Below are positions 36,175 through 47,032 of a DNA stretch of 59,915 bases, piece by piece. The notes beneath the pieces were generated by a model that saw nothing but the letters and a program-made list of their open reading frames with translations, was not told the DNA's origin and did no database searches. Positions within the stretch are counted from its first letter, which is position 1, and each line of letters opens with the position of its first letter. Source of the stretch: Colwellia sp. E2M01 (lineage in GTDB: Bacteria > Pseudomonadota > Gammaproteobacteria > Enterobacterales > Alteromonadaceae); assembly GCF_018860585.1 (NCBI RefSeq), contig NZ_JAHKPR010000069.1, positions 1 to 59,915 on the forward strand, given 5' to 3'. The translations under genes were made by a program, and so were the position numbers.

Positions 36175-36654
36175 CTAGTCTTTCTTAAAGTCATCGTGAC
36201 AACCGCCACATGTTTTCCCAACACCGCCAATCGCTTTTTTAATCGCACCTTCATCATTAGATTTTGCAGCAACAACTAATGCTGCAGATGCAGTCGTTAA
36301 GTTTTCAATAGCTTTACTAAAGTGTTCTGCTTCTTGCCAAATTTTAGGTAACGCTTCTGTTTTAACATCAAATTTTGATGTGTCAGTACGCATATAGTCA
36401 GCGAGCATTAAAGATAGCTGATTAATGCGTGTAGCATTAGTTTCAACAGCTTCGGCGTTCATAGGTGCTTTACCTTTAGCCATTGCACCTAATGGTCCCA
36501 TATTGCTACCTAGTAATTTAAAGATAGATTGGCGTAATTCTGTCGCTTTAGCTGCTTGTTTTTCTGAACTGGCAGGTTGCGCCATACTTGTTGTAGCAAC
36601 AACTAAAGTGGTTGAAGCAGCAATGGCTAAAATACTCTTTGTTATGAATTTCAT
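36175..36654 (-). CDS. Class II (cytochrome c'-like) periplasmic cytochrome c
   Basis: The 159-residue protein has a signal peptide and a four-helix cytochrome c' layout, with the single heme-binding motif CGGCH (C149, C152, H153) near the C-terminus, as in class II cytochromes. It is a periplasmic electron carrier or nitric-oxide-binding protein. Such genes often pair with a cytochrome b561-like gene; the one in this window is 30 kb away. It is a single-gene unit ending at a shared terminator. Confidence 0.87.
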   Translation of the reverse strand: MKFITKSILAIAASTTLVVATTSMAQPASSEKQAAKATELRQSIFKLLGSNMGPLGAMAKGKAPMNAEAVETNATRINQLSLMLADYMRTDTSKFDVKTEALPKIWQEAEHFSKAIENLTTASAALVVAAKSNDEGAIKKAIGGVGKTCGGCHDDFKKD

Positions 36655-36903
36655 GTCTTTACTCTCTCTTAAATAAATTATTGTCTATATCGTTATTTTG
36701 CTATAGCAACGTAACTTTATTTAACTTAATACAAACAATATAGCTGTTAACTATCAGGACGATAAGTACAAGTTATAACAAACCTGAAGCTAATTTCATA
36801 CTGCTAATTTCATCAGCTTTACTTGCTCTCTTTAAATTTTAAGCGTATTAACGAATAAAAAGCTTAAAATAATACTCATAGCTATATTCAAATAAGTATT
36901 CAA

Positions 36904-37914
36904 TTATAAACCGTTAACAATTTCTTTAACTAACGGCGGACCTTGATAAATAAACCCCGTATAAACTTGTACTAAGCTAGCACCCGCTTGTATCTTCTCG
37001 TTAGCATCAAGGCTTGATGCTATGCCACCGACACCGATTATTGGTAATTTATTATCAAGGGCTTCACTTAGTAATTTAATCACTTGTGTACTTTTGTCTT
37101 TAACCGGTTGCCCACTTAAGCCACCTTGCTCACCACCAAATTCAAGGTCTTCAACACCTTCACGTGATAATGTGGTATTGGTAGCAATCACTCCATCTAT
37201 TTCATTATCTATTAACGATTGAGCAATAGAGTTAACTTCTTCTGCGCTTAGATCTGGGGCGATTTTCACGGCAAGAGGAATATATTTTCCATATTTTTCA
37301 GCAAGCACCTTTTGCTCAGCTTTTAATGCGGATAATAATTCATCTAACGCTTCACCGTATTGTAACGAGCGTAATCCAGGCGTGTTTGGCGAAGAAATAT
37401 TAACAGTAATATAAGTCGCTAAGTCGTACACTTTACGCATGCAGTGTAAATAATCATCTTTAGCATTTTCTTCTGGTGTATCTTTATTTTTACCTATATT
37501 AATACCTAAAACACCTTTAAAGTTTGCCGCTTGTACTTGCGAAACTAAGTAGTCTACGCCTTTGTTATTAAATCCCATACGATTAATAACGGCATTAGCT
37601 TCAGGTAATCTAAAAATACGCGGTTTATCATTACCCGGTTGTGGCCTAGGCGTAATAGTACCTACTTCAACAAAACCAAAACCCATAGCCGCAAATGCGT
37701 TAATACATTCACCGTTTTTATCAAGACCTGCTGCTAAGCCAACTGGATTAGGGAAGTTAATGCCCATTACGTTAACGGGTTTGTCTTGAACTTGTTGCTT
37801 ATAAAAAAAGTTGAGTGGTGATTTACCGGTGTTTTTTAAACTTTTAATGGTTAGTTCATGAATTGTTTCAGGATCAAACTGAAAAAGTACTTTTCGAATA
37901 GCTGGATAAAACAT
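36904..37914 (-). CDS. pyrD: Dihydroorotate dehydrogenase (quinone), class 2
   Basis: This 336-residue FMN enzyme oxidises dihydroorotate to orotate with quinone at the inner membrane in pyrimidine synthesis. The N-terminal amphipathic region ([20 protein letters not shown]), [11 protein letters not shown], and [14 protein letters not shown] with the catalytic serine are visible. Length matches E. coli PyrD. It is transcribed on its own, downstream of the NAD-GDH terminator. Confidence 0.96.
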   Translation of the reverse strand: MFYPAIRKVLFQFDPETIHELTIKSLKNTGKSPLNFFYKQQVQDKPVNVMGINFPNPVGLAAGLDKNGECINAFAAMGFGFVEVGTITPRPQPGNDKPRIFRLPEANAVINRMGFNNKGVDYLVSQVQAANFKGVLGINIGKNKDTPEENAKDDYLHCMRKVYDLATYITVNISSPNTPGLRSLQYGEALDELLSALKAEQKVLAEKYGKYIPLAVKIAPDLSAEEVNSIAQSLIDNEIDGVIATNTTLSREGVEDLEFGGEQGGLSGQPVKDKSTQVIKLLSEALDNKLPIIGVGGIASSLDANEKIQAGASLVQVYTGFIYQGPPLVKEIVNGL

Positions 37915-38003
37915 AATGTCTCGGCTTTGTTAATTGGATATAAACCAAGTCTGCTTAGAGTTGGCATTGGTTTTAGCTTCGATTATACCAAGTGTATTAG
38001 TAA

Positions 38004-38028
38004 AAAATCCCCGCAATGCAGGGATTTT
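38004..38028 (-). terminator. Terminator of the NAD-glutamate dehydrogenase gene
   Basis: AAAATCCC (38004-38011) and GGGATTTT (38021-38028) form the stem, with further GC pairs inside. On the minus strand a T tract follows it. It separates the glutamate dehydrogenase gene from pyrD. Confidence 0.85.
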
Positions 38029-38162
38029 ACCAGTTAACAGTAGCATTACAATAAGGCTAAGTTATTTTGCCCGTAATAACTTATTGATTTATCCATAGGG
38101 TAAGTGAAAACCTTAATTACCAAGTAAAATCGGACCTTCCCAACTTAATTTTAATCCACCAA

Positions 38163-41100
38163 TTACTTACTCGTCGCTATAGGCTCGCAATTTAAGCTTA
38201 ATAACATTAATTCTCTTAACCCCACAGAAAATTTAGCAAAATCATGTGACTGTCCGATTTTAAAGTCTGCCAAAATGTGTTTCCAGCGTTCAAGCGGTTG
38301 TTTATTAGTAATTATCCAGTCATCAATTAAATTATCTAGGTTAGTAAACTGTTCAACACATTGACAACGTAACACCACCGAGGTTAGCGAACGTTGTTGC
38401 CAGTCCAACTCTTCTCTAAATGATGCTCTGGCAAGTGCTTGCCAATGATTTGCCACAGGTTGACGGGTTATTTGATCTAAAAACCAATGTAAATCTAAAC
38501 GCGCTCCCAATTTAAAGTACAAGCTCGCGGTTTGTTCAACCGTACAATTATTTTCCCGGGTAGTTTCGGCAATATCCATCGTTGAAAATAACCTACTTAA
38601 TTGAGAAATACGTGTCGCAATAGCTTTTGGTACTCCTTCGTTAGTTAAATCATTAACGACTCTAGTTAAGACTTCTGTTTCTTCAGCAACCATAAAATTC
38701 GATAAATTAGTCGCCAGTACAGTGAAAGTCGGTTGATACAAAGCGATTGAGTCTGCAAGCGATAGTGATTTATTACGATGGCGAAGAAACCAACGCGTTG
38801 CTCGTCTCACCGTTCGACGGTACTGAAATAACATCTCGGTTTGAATAGCCGTGGTCGTTTGATTATCGAGTACTACAATTTGTTTCCAAAAATCAGCTAA
38901 TTCAAAAACCGCACTTGCTACAGTATAGCAGTTTGCTATCTCGGTAACGCTAGCGCCTGTTTCTTCTTGCATACGATTAACAAAATTAAAGCCCATATCA
39001 TTACCTATTTTATTGGCAAGTTTGGTGGCTATAATTTCGGCGCGTAATGGATGTGATTGCATTTCATGTTGGTACTTTTTACGTAATTGCGCGGGAAAGG
39101 CGGCAACAAGTAAGTTGTTATGATAAGAGTTGTCAGTTATTTCAACATCAACTAAATCATCTTTAAGCACCATTTTACTGTAAGCAAGTAATACCGCTAA
39201 TTCAGGACGTGTTAATCCCTTACCTTGCGCTAATCTGTCAGCAATTTCATCATCATCAGGTATAAATTCTAAGGATCTATTTAATTTTCCCGAGCGCTCA
39301 AGTTCATGTATAAAACGAACTTGTTCTTTTAATTGATTAACACCACGCATCGCGGTAATAGATAATGAATGAGTTTGACGATAACAATCGTCAATAACAA
39401 TGTCACCAACCTCCTCTGTCATATCGTACAATAACTGATTGCGTTGCTTAACGGTTAAATCGCCTTTTTGTACTAAGGTATTCAGTAATATTTTTATATT
39501 TACTTCATTATCTGAACAATCAACCCCTCCCGCATTATCTACCGCATCGGTGTTAATCCGACCACCTTTTGCTGCGTATTCAATTCGCCCTAGTTGGGTA
39601 AAGCCTAAATTCCCGCCCTCTCCTACAACTTTTGCTTGTAGATCAGCGCCGTTTATTCTCAAGCTATCATTAGCTCTATCGCCAACTTCTAAATGCGTTT
39701 CTTTTGAGCCTTTTACGTAGGTACCAATGCCGCCATTCCAAAGTAGGTCTACTTTCATACTTAATAATGCTTGCATTAAATCGGTAGGCGCCATGCTTTG
39801 TTTTTGTGTGCTCAACATTTTTTTAATTTCAGGTGATAATTTAATAGATTTAACATGACGGCTAAATACCCCACCACCTGATGAAATAAGTGTTTTGTTG
39901 TAATCCTCCCACGAGCAACCGGGTAAATTAAATAAGCGCTGTCGCTCTTTATATGAGCTATCAGTCTCAGGGTTAGGATCAATAAAAATATGCATATGGT
40001 TAAAGGCTGCTTGTAAACGAGTATGTTTTGATAACAACATGCCATTGCCAAAAACATCACCCGCCATATCTCCTATAGCAAGACAGGTAAAATCTGTTGC
40101 TTGGCAATCTATATCCATTTCTCTAAAGTGCCGTTTTACTGATTCCCAAGCGCCTTTAGCAGTTATTCCCATCGCTTTATGGTCATAACCAACACTACCG
40201 CCTGAGGCAAAAGCATCGCCTAACCAGAAGTTATATTCCTCAGAAATAGCATTGGCAACATCTGAAAAAGTTGCAGTGCCCTTATCTGCTGCAACCACTA
40301 AATAGGCATCATCTTCATCTAAACGTACCACACCTTTAGGTGGCACAATTTCGCCATCAACAATATTGTCGGTGATATCTAATAAGGCGCGAATAAATGT
40401 ACGATAGCATGCTTTACCTGCTTCAAATATCTCTTCTCGTGAGCCATTAGGCAGTTGTTTACAAACAAAGCCGCCCTTAGCGCCTACAGGAACAATAACC
40501 GTGTTTTTAACTTGCTGCGCCTTTACCAAGCCCAACACTTCAGTGCGAAAATCTTCACTTCTGTCAGACCAACGCAAACCGCCACGCGCCACCTTACCGC
40601 CACGTAAATGTACACCTTCAATTTGTGGTGAATACACAAAGATTTCAAATTTAGGCATAGGTAGCGGCATTTCACTGATTTTTTCTGGTTGAATTTTAAA
40701 TGAAATATATGATTTATAATTTTTATTACTGTCTTTTTGAAAGTAATTTGTTCTGATTATGGCATTGGTTATTTCAACAAAACGTCTGATAATACGATCA
40801 TCATCAAGATTAACAACATCATCCAGTGAGCCTTCAATATCCACTAAAAGTTTACTTATTAACTTGTCTTTACCGGCGGCTGTTGATTTATTCTCAGGAT
40901 TAAATCGATGAATAAAAAGATCGATTAATAGCTTTGCAATATCAGGATAGCGAGCAAAAGTATTTTCAATATAGTTTTGACTAAAGCGGCCTGCTATTTG
41001 TCGTTCATATTTAGCAAAAGCACGCAAAATAGATACTGCACGACCTTCAATACCGGCTCCTAGGATTAAGCGATTAAAACCATCATCTTCTAAATCACCC

Positions 41101-43031
41101 TGCCATACTTTGGCAAAAGCATCTTGAAATAGTAGCCTGACTTTGGATATATCAAATGGGCCTTCACTTATTAACGACATAGAAAAGTCGTGGATCCAAC
41201 ACATTTCTTGCTCATTTGTTTTGATCGCATACGGGCTTTCGCCGATAACACGTAAACCAAAGTTTTCTAATATGGGTAATACCGTACTCAAATGAATAGG
41301 AGAGCCTTTATGAAACAGTTTTAACTTAACTAAGTGACTATCTACTTTTTCTTCCAGTGATTGGTAAAAAAGCATACCTAAACCATACTTAACATTAAGC
41401 TTTTCAAATTGTTCTATATCCGCAATAGCTGAGCCTGGTAGTACATCATCTTTATAAGATTCGGGGAATTTAATATATTTTCGGCTTAATTTTTTAGCTT
41501 CGCTTTCGCCATAATTAGCATTTAATGCGCTAGCTAATTTGTCATCCCAAGTACGCGCGGCTTCATTTAAGTCACTTTCAATTTCTTTGATATTAATATC
41601 AGCTTTAGTCGAGTTAACGCGAACAATATAGTGCGTTCTTGCATGCACAGACTCAGAAAAAAAGGTTGTAAACTCTACCTCTTGTTGGCTGTTAAAGGCG
41701 GTTTTCAATAAAGCTTGCGTTTCCATACGCAGCTTTGTGTTATAGCGCTCTCTTGGTACATACACCATACAAGAATAGAAACGGTCAAATACATCCCGGC
41801 GAACAAATAATCCGGTATAATCACGCTCTTGCATTTGTAAAATACCCATAACATTGTGCAGTAACTCTTCAACTGTCGATTGTAATATTTCATCCCTTGG
41901 GTAAGTTTCTAATATATTAATCAGTGTTTTGTAATGATGGGTGCCGGTTGAATAAGGTGATGTTGTACACACAGCATTAACTTTTGTATTGATTAGAGGT
42001 AAATCTAGGGCGCTGTTCGTGTAATAAGAAGAACCAAATAGCCCGATAAAACGATGTTCTCCTATGATTCCACCTTTATTATCAAAGCGTTTCACTCCGA
42101 TATAGTCTAATTGTGCAGGCCTATGTACACGCGATTTTGTATTGGTTTTAGTCAGAATTAGGTGATTATCTCCTAATGCAACATCACGACCTGCCTCATT
42201 TAATTTAGATAGTAATCTGGGTTGAGATATGGGCGAATTTTTCATTAAACCCAAGCTAGAGTTAGGATCACCTTCTAATGAAATATCGCCTTTAACCGCT
42301 TTTACATCATAATAACGATACCCCATTAAGGTAAAATTATTCATAGACATCCAGTTTAAAAAGCTAAGTGTGTCATCTTTAGCTGCTTTAGTTCCTGGTA
42401 GTTTTCCTTTTCTAACCTCCTCAATAACGTTCATTAAACAAGATAACATTGGCTGCCAATCATTCACGGTTAACTTAATATCTCCAACAACCGATAATAA
42501 ATTACTTTTAATAACATCTAATTCATCCTGTTGAGATTGCCTGTCTATTTCAATTAAAAAAACCGTTTCATTTGAACTGATTTTACTTTTCTTACTTTCA
42601 ATAGCTGATAATTCAATAATATCTAACGTCTTATCACGTACTATATTAATGGGGCTATTTAACATTAAATGGGGCGATAAACCTAAACGGTTAAGTGCAA
42701 TACCAACCGAGTCGACTAAAAATGGCATATCCTCAATAATTATTTCAATAATTGTATGGCTAGACTTCCAACCATTCTGGCTAACAGAAGGATTAAATAC
42801 ATTTATAATGGGGGTGTTATGCGTATGTTTGTTTAAAGACCCCCACAAACCTAAAGCGGCGCCATACATATCACTATCGTTTCGATTTTCTAAATCGAAT
42901 GACGACATATTGCTATAAAGTAACTCCGCAAATTTAGCGATTAATGACGCAGTGTTATTAGTGACTTTTTGATGAATGAGCTTAGTAACGTTACTGATAA
43001 TTACCGATGATGAGCCGTTTGCTAATACCAT
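38163..43031 (-). CDS. NAD-specific glutamate dehydrogenase, large (180-kDa) type
   Basis: The 1622-residue cytoplasmic enzyme converts glutamate to 2-oxoglutarate with NAD+. Length and sequence fit the L_180 GDH class of Streptomyces, Pseudomonas and Shewanella. The catalytic domain is near residues 800-1180, with GGLRWSDRSEDFRTEVLGLV and VGAKGGFVCK; long N-terminal ACT-like regulatory regions and a C-terminal helical domain flank it. It is a single-gene unit with a terminator at 38004-38028. The frame is intact throughout. Confidence 0.95.
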   Translation of the reverse strand: MVLANGSSSVIISNVTKLIHQKVTNNTASLIAKFAELLYSNMSSFDLENRNDSDMYGAALGLWGSLNKHTHNTPIINVFNPSVSQNGWKSSHTIIEIIIEDMPFLVDSVGIALNRLGLSPHLMLNSPINIVRDKTLDIIELSAIESKKSKISSNETVFLIEIDRQSQQDELDVIKSNLLSVVGDIKLTVNDWQPMLSCLMNVIEEVRKGKLPGTKAAKDDTLSFLNWMSMNNFTLMGYRYYDVKAVKGDISLEGDPNSSLGLMKNSPISQPRLLSKLNEAGRDVALGDNHLILTKTNTKSRVHRPAQLDYIGVKRFDNKGGIIGEHRFIGLFGSSYYTNSALDLPLINTKVNAVCTTSPYSTGTHHYKTLINILETYPRDEILQSTVEELLHNVMGILQMQERDYTGLFVRRDVFDRFYSCMVYVPRERYNTKLRMETQALLKTAFNSQQEVEFTTFFSESVHARTHYIVRVNSTKADINIKEIESDLNEAARTWDDKLASALNANYGESEAKKLSRKYIKFPESYKDDVLPGSAIADIEQFEKLNVKYGLGMLFYQSLEEKVDSHLVKLKLFHKGSPIHLSTVLPILENFGLRVIGESPYAIKTNEQEMCWIHDFSMSLISEGPFDISKVRLLFQDAFAKVWQGDLEDDGFNRLILGAGIEGRAVSILRAFAKYERQIAGRFSQNYIENTFARYPDIAKLLIDLFIHRFNPENKSTAAGKDKLISKLLVDIEGSLDDVVNLDDDRIIRRFVEITNAIIRTNYFQKDSNKNYKSYISFKIQPEKISEMPLPMPKFEIFVYSPQIEGVHLRGGKVARGGLRWSDRSEDFRTEVLGLVKAQQVKNTVIVPVGAKGGFVCKQLPNGSREEIFEAGKACYRTFIRALLDITDNIVDGEIVPPKGVVRLDEDDAYLVVAADKGTATFSDVANAISEEYNFWLGDAFASGGSVGYDHKAMGITAKGAWESVKRHFREMDIDCQATDFTCLAIGDMAGDVFGNGMLLSKHTRLQAAFNHMHIFIDPNPETDSSYKERQRLFNLPGCSWEDYNKTLISSGGGVFSRHVKSIKLSPEIKKMLSTQKQSMAPTDLMQALLSMKVDLLWNGGIGTYVKGSKETHLEVGDRANDSLRINGADLQAKVVGEGGNLGFTQLGRIEYAAKGGRINTDAVDNAGGVDCSDNEVNIKILLNTLVQKGDLTVKQRNQLLYDMTEEVGDIVIDDCYRQTHSLSITAMRGVNQLKEQVRFIHELERSGKLNRSLEFIPDDDEIADRLAQGKGLTRPELAVLLAYSKMVLKDDLVDVEITDNSYHNNLLVAAFPAQLRKKYQHEMQSHPLRAEIIATKLANKIGNDMGFNFVNRMQEETGASVTEIANCYTVASAVFELADFWKQIVVLDNQTTTAIQTEMLFQYRRTVRRATRWFLRHRNKSLSLADSIALYQPTFTVLATNLSNFMVAEETEVLTRVVNDLTNEGVPKAIATRISQLSRLFSTMDIAETTRENNCTVEQTASLYFKLGARLDLHWFLDQITRQPVANHWQALARASFREELDWQQRSLTSVVLRCQCVEQFTNLDNLIDDWIITNKQPLERWKHILADFKIGQSHDFAKFSVGLRELMLLSLNCEPIATSK

Positions 43032-43399
43032 AAATATTTCCTTTACTTTGAAAAAGAAAGTAAAAATAACCTGTTGTTAGTATTAACAAAACGTCATATT
43101 AAACTAACACCAAGTGATCAGTGCCGTCTTTCAGTATTATTCTTAATTGCCTATCTATTAGAGTAGACTATTAAAAAAGTTTTATGACAATTTTTGCTTT
43201 TTAAGTCTTTGTAATTAAATATTAATGAAATTGATTCTAGTTATTTTTTGTTGATTTATGTACAGCGAGTAATACCTTAAAAATAATAAGCTCATCTGTG
43301 CAGTCAAAAAAAGGCTTAATAAGATACTTTTCATCTTATTAAGCCCTTTAATACACTGTTATTCTTTATTTTAGAAATTAATATTCACACCTTACTTGT
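43032..43399. other. Intergenic region upstream of NAD-GDH
   Basis: The 368-bp region holds the terminator of the RND transporter gene (43313-43345) and the promoter region of the dehydrogenase. I see no gene in it. Confidence 0.6.
43313..43345 (-). terminator. Terminator of the RND transporter gene
   Basis: A perfect 13-bp stem, GGCTTAATAAGAT (43313-43325) with ATCTTATTAAGCC (43333-43345), and a 7-base loop. On the minus strand it runs into seven T residues (43306-43312). Confidence 0.92.
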
Positions 43400-45715
43400 T
43401 TATTCTTTACGCTTTTTATCACGCCATAAAAAAGCTGATAGTGCAGGTAAAATAATAATGGCTGCTAACATATTAACCAAGAACATAAAGGTTAGTAATA
43501 TGCCCATATCTACCTGAAATTTCAATGTAGAAAAGAACCACGTAGAAACGCCAATAGCTAAGGTTAAGCCAGTAATGAGTACAGCACTACCTCGCTCTTT
43601 TAATGCGGTAAGGTATGCTTCATGCACATTCATTCCTGATTGAAGTTTATTGCTCATAGTAGAGAGTATATAAATGCCGTAATCAACACCAATACCAACA
43701 CCTAATGCGATTACCGGTAAAGTAGAAACCGTTAAGCCAATATCAAGTACCGTCATTAACCATTGCGCTAACGTCGACACAACATACAAAGGTAAAACTA
43801 CAACTAAAGTGGCTCGCACGCTTCTAAAGCTAATTAAACATAGCGCGATAACAGCGCCGTAAACATACATTATCATAGGAAGCTGCGCTTCAGCTACGGC
43901 TTCATTCGTTGCCGCCATAACCCCTACAGGACCAGAAGCTAAGGTAAACTTCATATGTTCACTTTCTAAATCAACCGCCGCGGCTTTTACCGCAGCAACC
44001 ACTGTATCTATAGTATGAGCTTTATGATCTTCTAAAAATAAGATCACTGGCATAACACTACAATCATTATTAAGTAAGCCACTTGAAGAAGGCACTCGTG
44101 CAATTGATTGAACAAGCGTTTGCTGATTGCGAGGAATAACGCGCCACTTAGGGTTACCTTCGTTATAACCGGCATTAACTACCTTAGATATTGAAGATAA
44201 GCTGACTGCAGATTGAACACCTGGTACGTTTTCCATAGTCCACTGAAAACGATCCATGGTCGACATTATATCGTAAGATGTACAAGCGTCAGCGTTGGTC
44301 TCAACAATGACTGACATATAGTCAACACTGATCGCATACCTGTCAGTAATTAAAAAAGTATCTTGATTGTAACGTGATGATTCATGTAATGCAGGTGCTC
44401 CCGCATGTAGTTCTCCAATTTTAAGGCCTTGTCCTTGGTAAAAGCCTACAACAAATAAAATAGCGGTAACAATGAGAATAACTCTGGCACGTGGTTTTTT
44501 AGCGAAGCTAGAGATAAAAATCCAAAAAGTACTATCTTCACTGAGTACACCAACTTTAGCATTCGCTTTTATTTTAGTGTAAGAAAGTAAGATAGGTAAT
44601 AAAATAAGATTGGTTAAAATGATCATCGCTACACCAATTGAGGCAGTAATAGCTAGCTCTTTAATAATACCAATATCAATTGACAATAAGGTTAAAAAAC
44701 CAACCGTATCAGATAATAAAGCAACACCTCCCGGAATTAATAAAGCTCTAAAACTTGCTTGTGATGCTGCTGCTGCGGTTAAACCAGTGGCAACTTTTTT
44801 AACCACTGAATTAATCATTTGCACACCATGGCTGACACCAATAGCAAACACCAGAAATGGGATTAAAATTGACATGGGATCTAAACCAAACCCTAGGGTT
44901 GATAACATTCCCATTTGCCAAATAACCGCAATCAATGAACAAGCAATTGGTAACAATGTTAAACGGATAGAATGACTAAAGATATATACCATTACTGCTG
45001 TTATAGCGATAGCGATAGCAAAAAAGAGCACAACGCCCTTCGCACCTTCGGCAACATCACCAACCATTTTTGTAAAACCAATAATATGCACACTAATATT
45101 ATTGGTTTCAAAAGATTGACGAATGTCTTGCTCTAACGTTTGTGCTAATTCAAGAGTATCTAGCTTATCTCCTGTATCAGGATTAAATTCTAGTAACGCT
45201 GTTTTTACCATGGCGCAACTGTAATCATCGGCAACCATACTGCCAACAATCCCTGCTTTTTCGATATTCGCTTTAACAACACCTAAACCTTGCGCTGTGG
45301 GTTGGAAGTCTGCAGGAATAACAGGACCACCAGCAAAACCATCTTCTACCACTTCAACAAAACGAGTACTAGGCGAGAATAGTGATTTAACCTGTGTTCG
45401 ATCTACCCCTGGAATAAAAAACAGTTTGTCGTGAACACCTTTTAAGCCGTTAAAAAATTCATCATTAAATATATCGCCTCGACTATCACAAACCGAAATT
45501 AAAATATTATTTGCACCACCAAAGTTAGCCCTATGCTTTAAATAGGTTTTCATATAACTGTGATTGAGCGGAATGTTTTTTGTAAAAGACGCATCAAGCT
45601 TTATTTGTGTTGCTTGAAACATAAAAAAGACACTGGCAAGCACAAATAGTAATAAAACTAATAACTTATGGCGAAAAAGAGCCATTTCGATGTGGCTAGC
45701 GATAGATATTTTCAT
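43400..45715 (-). CDS. RND/MMPL superfamily transporter
   Basis: This 771-residue inner-membrane protein has the RND layout: one helix near residues 17-35, a periplasmic loop, a helix block (about 225-380), then the same pattern again (helix near 412, block about 600-765) containing GVGIGVDYGIYILS. It belongs to the COG1033-like predicted exporters. It follows the YCF48-like gene with a 92-bp gap and is part of a group with DUF1302 and DUF1329 genes, a recurrent arrangement in marine and soil gammaproteobacteria. Substrate unknown; a hydrophobic lipid is likely. Confidence 0.88.
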   Translation of the reverse strand: MKISIASHIEMALFRHKLLVLLLFVLASVFFMFQATQIKLDASFTKNIPLNHSYMKTYLKHRANFGGANNILISVCDSRGDIFNDEFFNGLKGVHDKLFFIPGVDRTQVKSLFSPSTRFVEVVEDGFAGGPVIPADFQPTAQGLGVVKANIEKAGIVGSMVADDYSCAMVKTALLEFNPDTGDKLDTLELAQTLEQDIRQSFETNNISVHIIGFTKMVGDVAEGAKGVVLFFAIAIAITAVMVYIFSHSIRLTLLPIACSLIAVIWQMGMLSTLGFGLDPMSILIPFLVFAIGVSHGVQMINSVVKKVATGLTAAAASQASFRALLIPGGVALLSDTVGFLTLLSIDIGIIKELAITASIGVAMIILTNLILLPILLSYTKIKANAKVGVLSEDSTFWIFISSFAKKPRARVILIVTAILFVVGFYQGQGLKIGELHAGAPALHESSRYNQDTFLITDRYAISVDYMSVIVETNADACTSYDIMSTMDRFQWTMENVPGVQSAVSLSSISKVVNAGYNEGNPKWRVIPRNQQTLVQSIARVPSSSGLLNNDCSVMPVILFLEDHKAHTIDTVVAAVKAAAVDLESEHMKFTLASGPVGVMAATNEAVAEAQLPMIMYVYGAVIALCLISFRSVRATLVVVLPLYVVSTLAQWLMTVLDIGLTVSTLPVIALGVGIGVDYGIYILSTMSNKLQSGMNVHEAYLTALKERGSAVLITGLTLAIGVSTWFFSTLKFQVDMGILLTFMFLVNMLAAIIILPALSAFLWRDKKRKE

Positions 45716-45807
45716 ATTGATAAATCTTCAATAATTAAAGTGAATGACGATATGTTTTTTGAATTTAGATGTTATTTAGCTTGTTGGTCGCTCGTGACTT
45801 AGCAGTT

Positions 45808-46842
45808 TTAGTTGCTAGGTAATGCAACCACTTTTATCCCTACGTCTGATACCGTGACAAGTTTATTTTTAAACCAAACACCGGCAATCAATGTTTTGCC
45901 ATCTTTTTGAGGGTGTTTAGTAAAGCTAACACCGTCATCTGTACTTATAAGTAACATACCATTATTCCCTAATATGAAAATACGTTCATCATCAGACAAT
46001 ACAATGTCATTTAATAATACTGTAGTGTTGGTTGCAACTTCCTGCCAGTTTGCATCTTCGCCATTACGGCTAAAAACATGTCCGCGTAAACCCGCAACTA
46101 ATAGATGATTTTTATTGATAGATGCCAGCGTAAAAAACGAGCCTTGATAAAATTGTTCAAATGGTTGCCAAGTACGCCCAAAGTCATCACTTTGCGCTAA
46201 TAAACCCATTTCACCTATTAAGAATAAGTTATCGCCTTCAGCCACTAAAGTATTAAAGTGAGGTAAAATAAAAGCAATCTCATCTAAATAAGCTGCTTCG
46301 TCTTCTTGTTTTAATTCATTAATATATTCAACATCATCACTTAAAAGAAAAGCTTGATGAAACTCACTCTGCCAAGTTAAACCACCATCCTTAGTACGAA
46401 AAAATTGCCCATAAGCACCAATAGCAACGCCTTCTTTAGCGTTTTTAAAAAACACATCAAACAGTGGTTTTTCTAATAAAGGGAGGTATTGCTGTATTTG
46501 CCAATTAAGACCACCATCGCTGCTGTACAATATAGTTGCATCATGGCCAACAGCCCAACCTAATTTGTCATTTAGAAAATATACCGCTGTTAACGTTGCT
46601 TGAACTGGTACATTAACTTGTTGCCAATTTTCCCCGTCACTTGATACTAAAATATTGCCGTGTTCGCCAACCGCGACTAATCTATCAGTACCAACGGGGG
46701 ATATATCTAATAATAAAGACTTAGCCGCTAATGGAGACTTTGTTGCAGGGGATGGCATAACAGCACTATTTTGTTTAGCGCTTAGTGCGGTAATAGAAGA
46801 AAGGAAAATACAAAAAACGGCTACACAAGTAATTATGCGCAT
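45808..46842 (-). CDS. YCF48/HCF136-like periplasmic beta-propeller protein
   Basis: The 344-residue protein has a signal peptide (IITCVAVFCIFLSSITALSA) and BNR-like repeats such as SSDGENWQQV, SSDGGLNWQIQ, TKDGGLTWQSE and SDDFGRTWQPF, the pattern of YCF48/photosynthesis-system II assembly-type propellers. In non-photosynthetic bacteria these proteins are found beside RND transporters with DUF1302/DUF1329 proteins and are thought to be accessory periplasmic factors. A terminator upstream at 46996-47022 separates it from DUF1329. Confidence 0.85.
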   Translation of the reverse strand: MRIITCVAVFCIFLSSITALSAKQNSAVMPSPATKSPLAAKSLLLDISPVGTDRLVAVGEHGNILVSSDGENWQQVNVPVQATLTAVYFLNDKLGWAVGHDATILYSSDGGLNWQIQQYLPLLEKPLFDVFFKNAKEGVAIGAYGQFFRTKDGGLTWQSEFHQAFLLSDDVEYINELKQEDEAAYLDEIAFILPHFNTLVAEGDNLFLIGEMGLLAQSDDFGRTWQPFEQFYQGSFFTLASINKNHLLVAGLRGHVFSRNGEDANWQEVATNTTVLLNDIVLSDDERIFILGNNGMLLISTDDGVSFTKHPQKDGKTLIAGVWFKNKLVTVSDVGIKVVALPSN

Positions 46843-46995
46843 AATTCTACTCTTATGGTTTACTGAAATATTTATCTAAATCGGTTTAAGCTAACCGTAA
46901 CGTAAGCTAAACCTACTTAGATTGAATCTGCTTAGGTTAACATGATTAAAATGAACTAGTGAATATGAAATAATTTTTATGAAACAGGCTATATA

Positions 46996-47022
46996 AAAAT
47001 GGCTGACATCGTCAGCCATTTT
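46996..47022 (-). terminator. Terminator after the DUF1329 gene
   Basis: AAAATGGCTGAC (46996-47007) and GTCAGCCATTTT (47011-47022) form a perfect 12-bp stem with an ATC loop. It divides the DUF1302-DUF1329 unit from the YCF48-RND unit, so the four genes are not one simple transcript. Confidence 0.88.
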
Positions 47023-47032
47023 AACTCAGTAA

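Noticed and set aside
44610-44975. 121-codon plus-strand frame inside the RND transporter gene
   Set aside because: Antisense to transmembrane segments of a complete transporter gene; no start signal.
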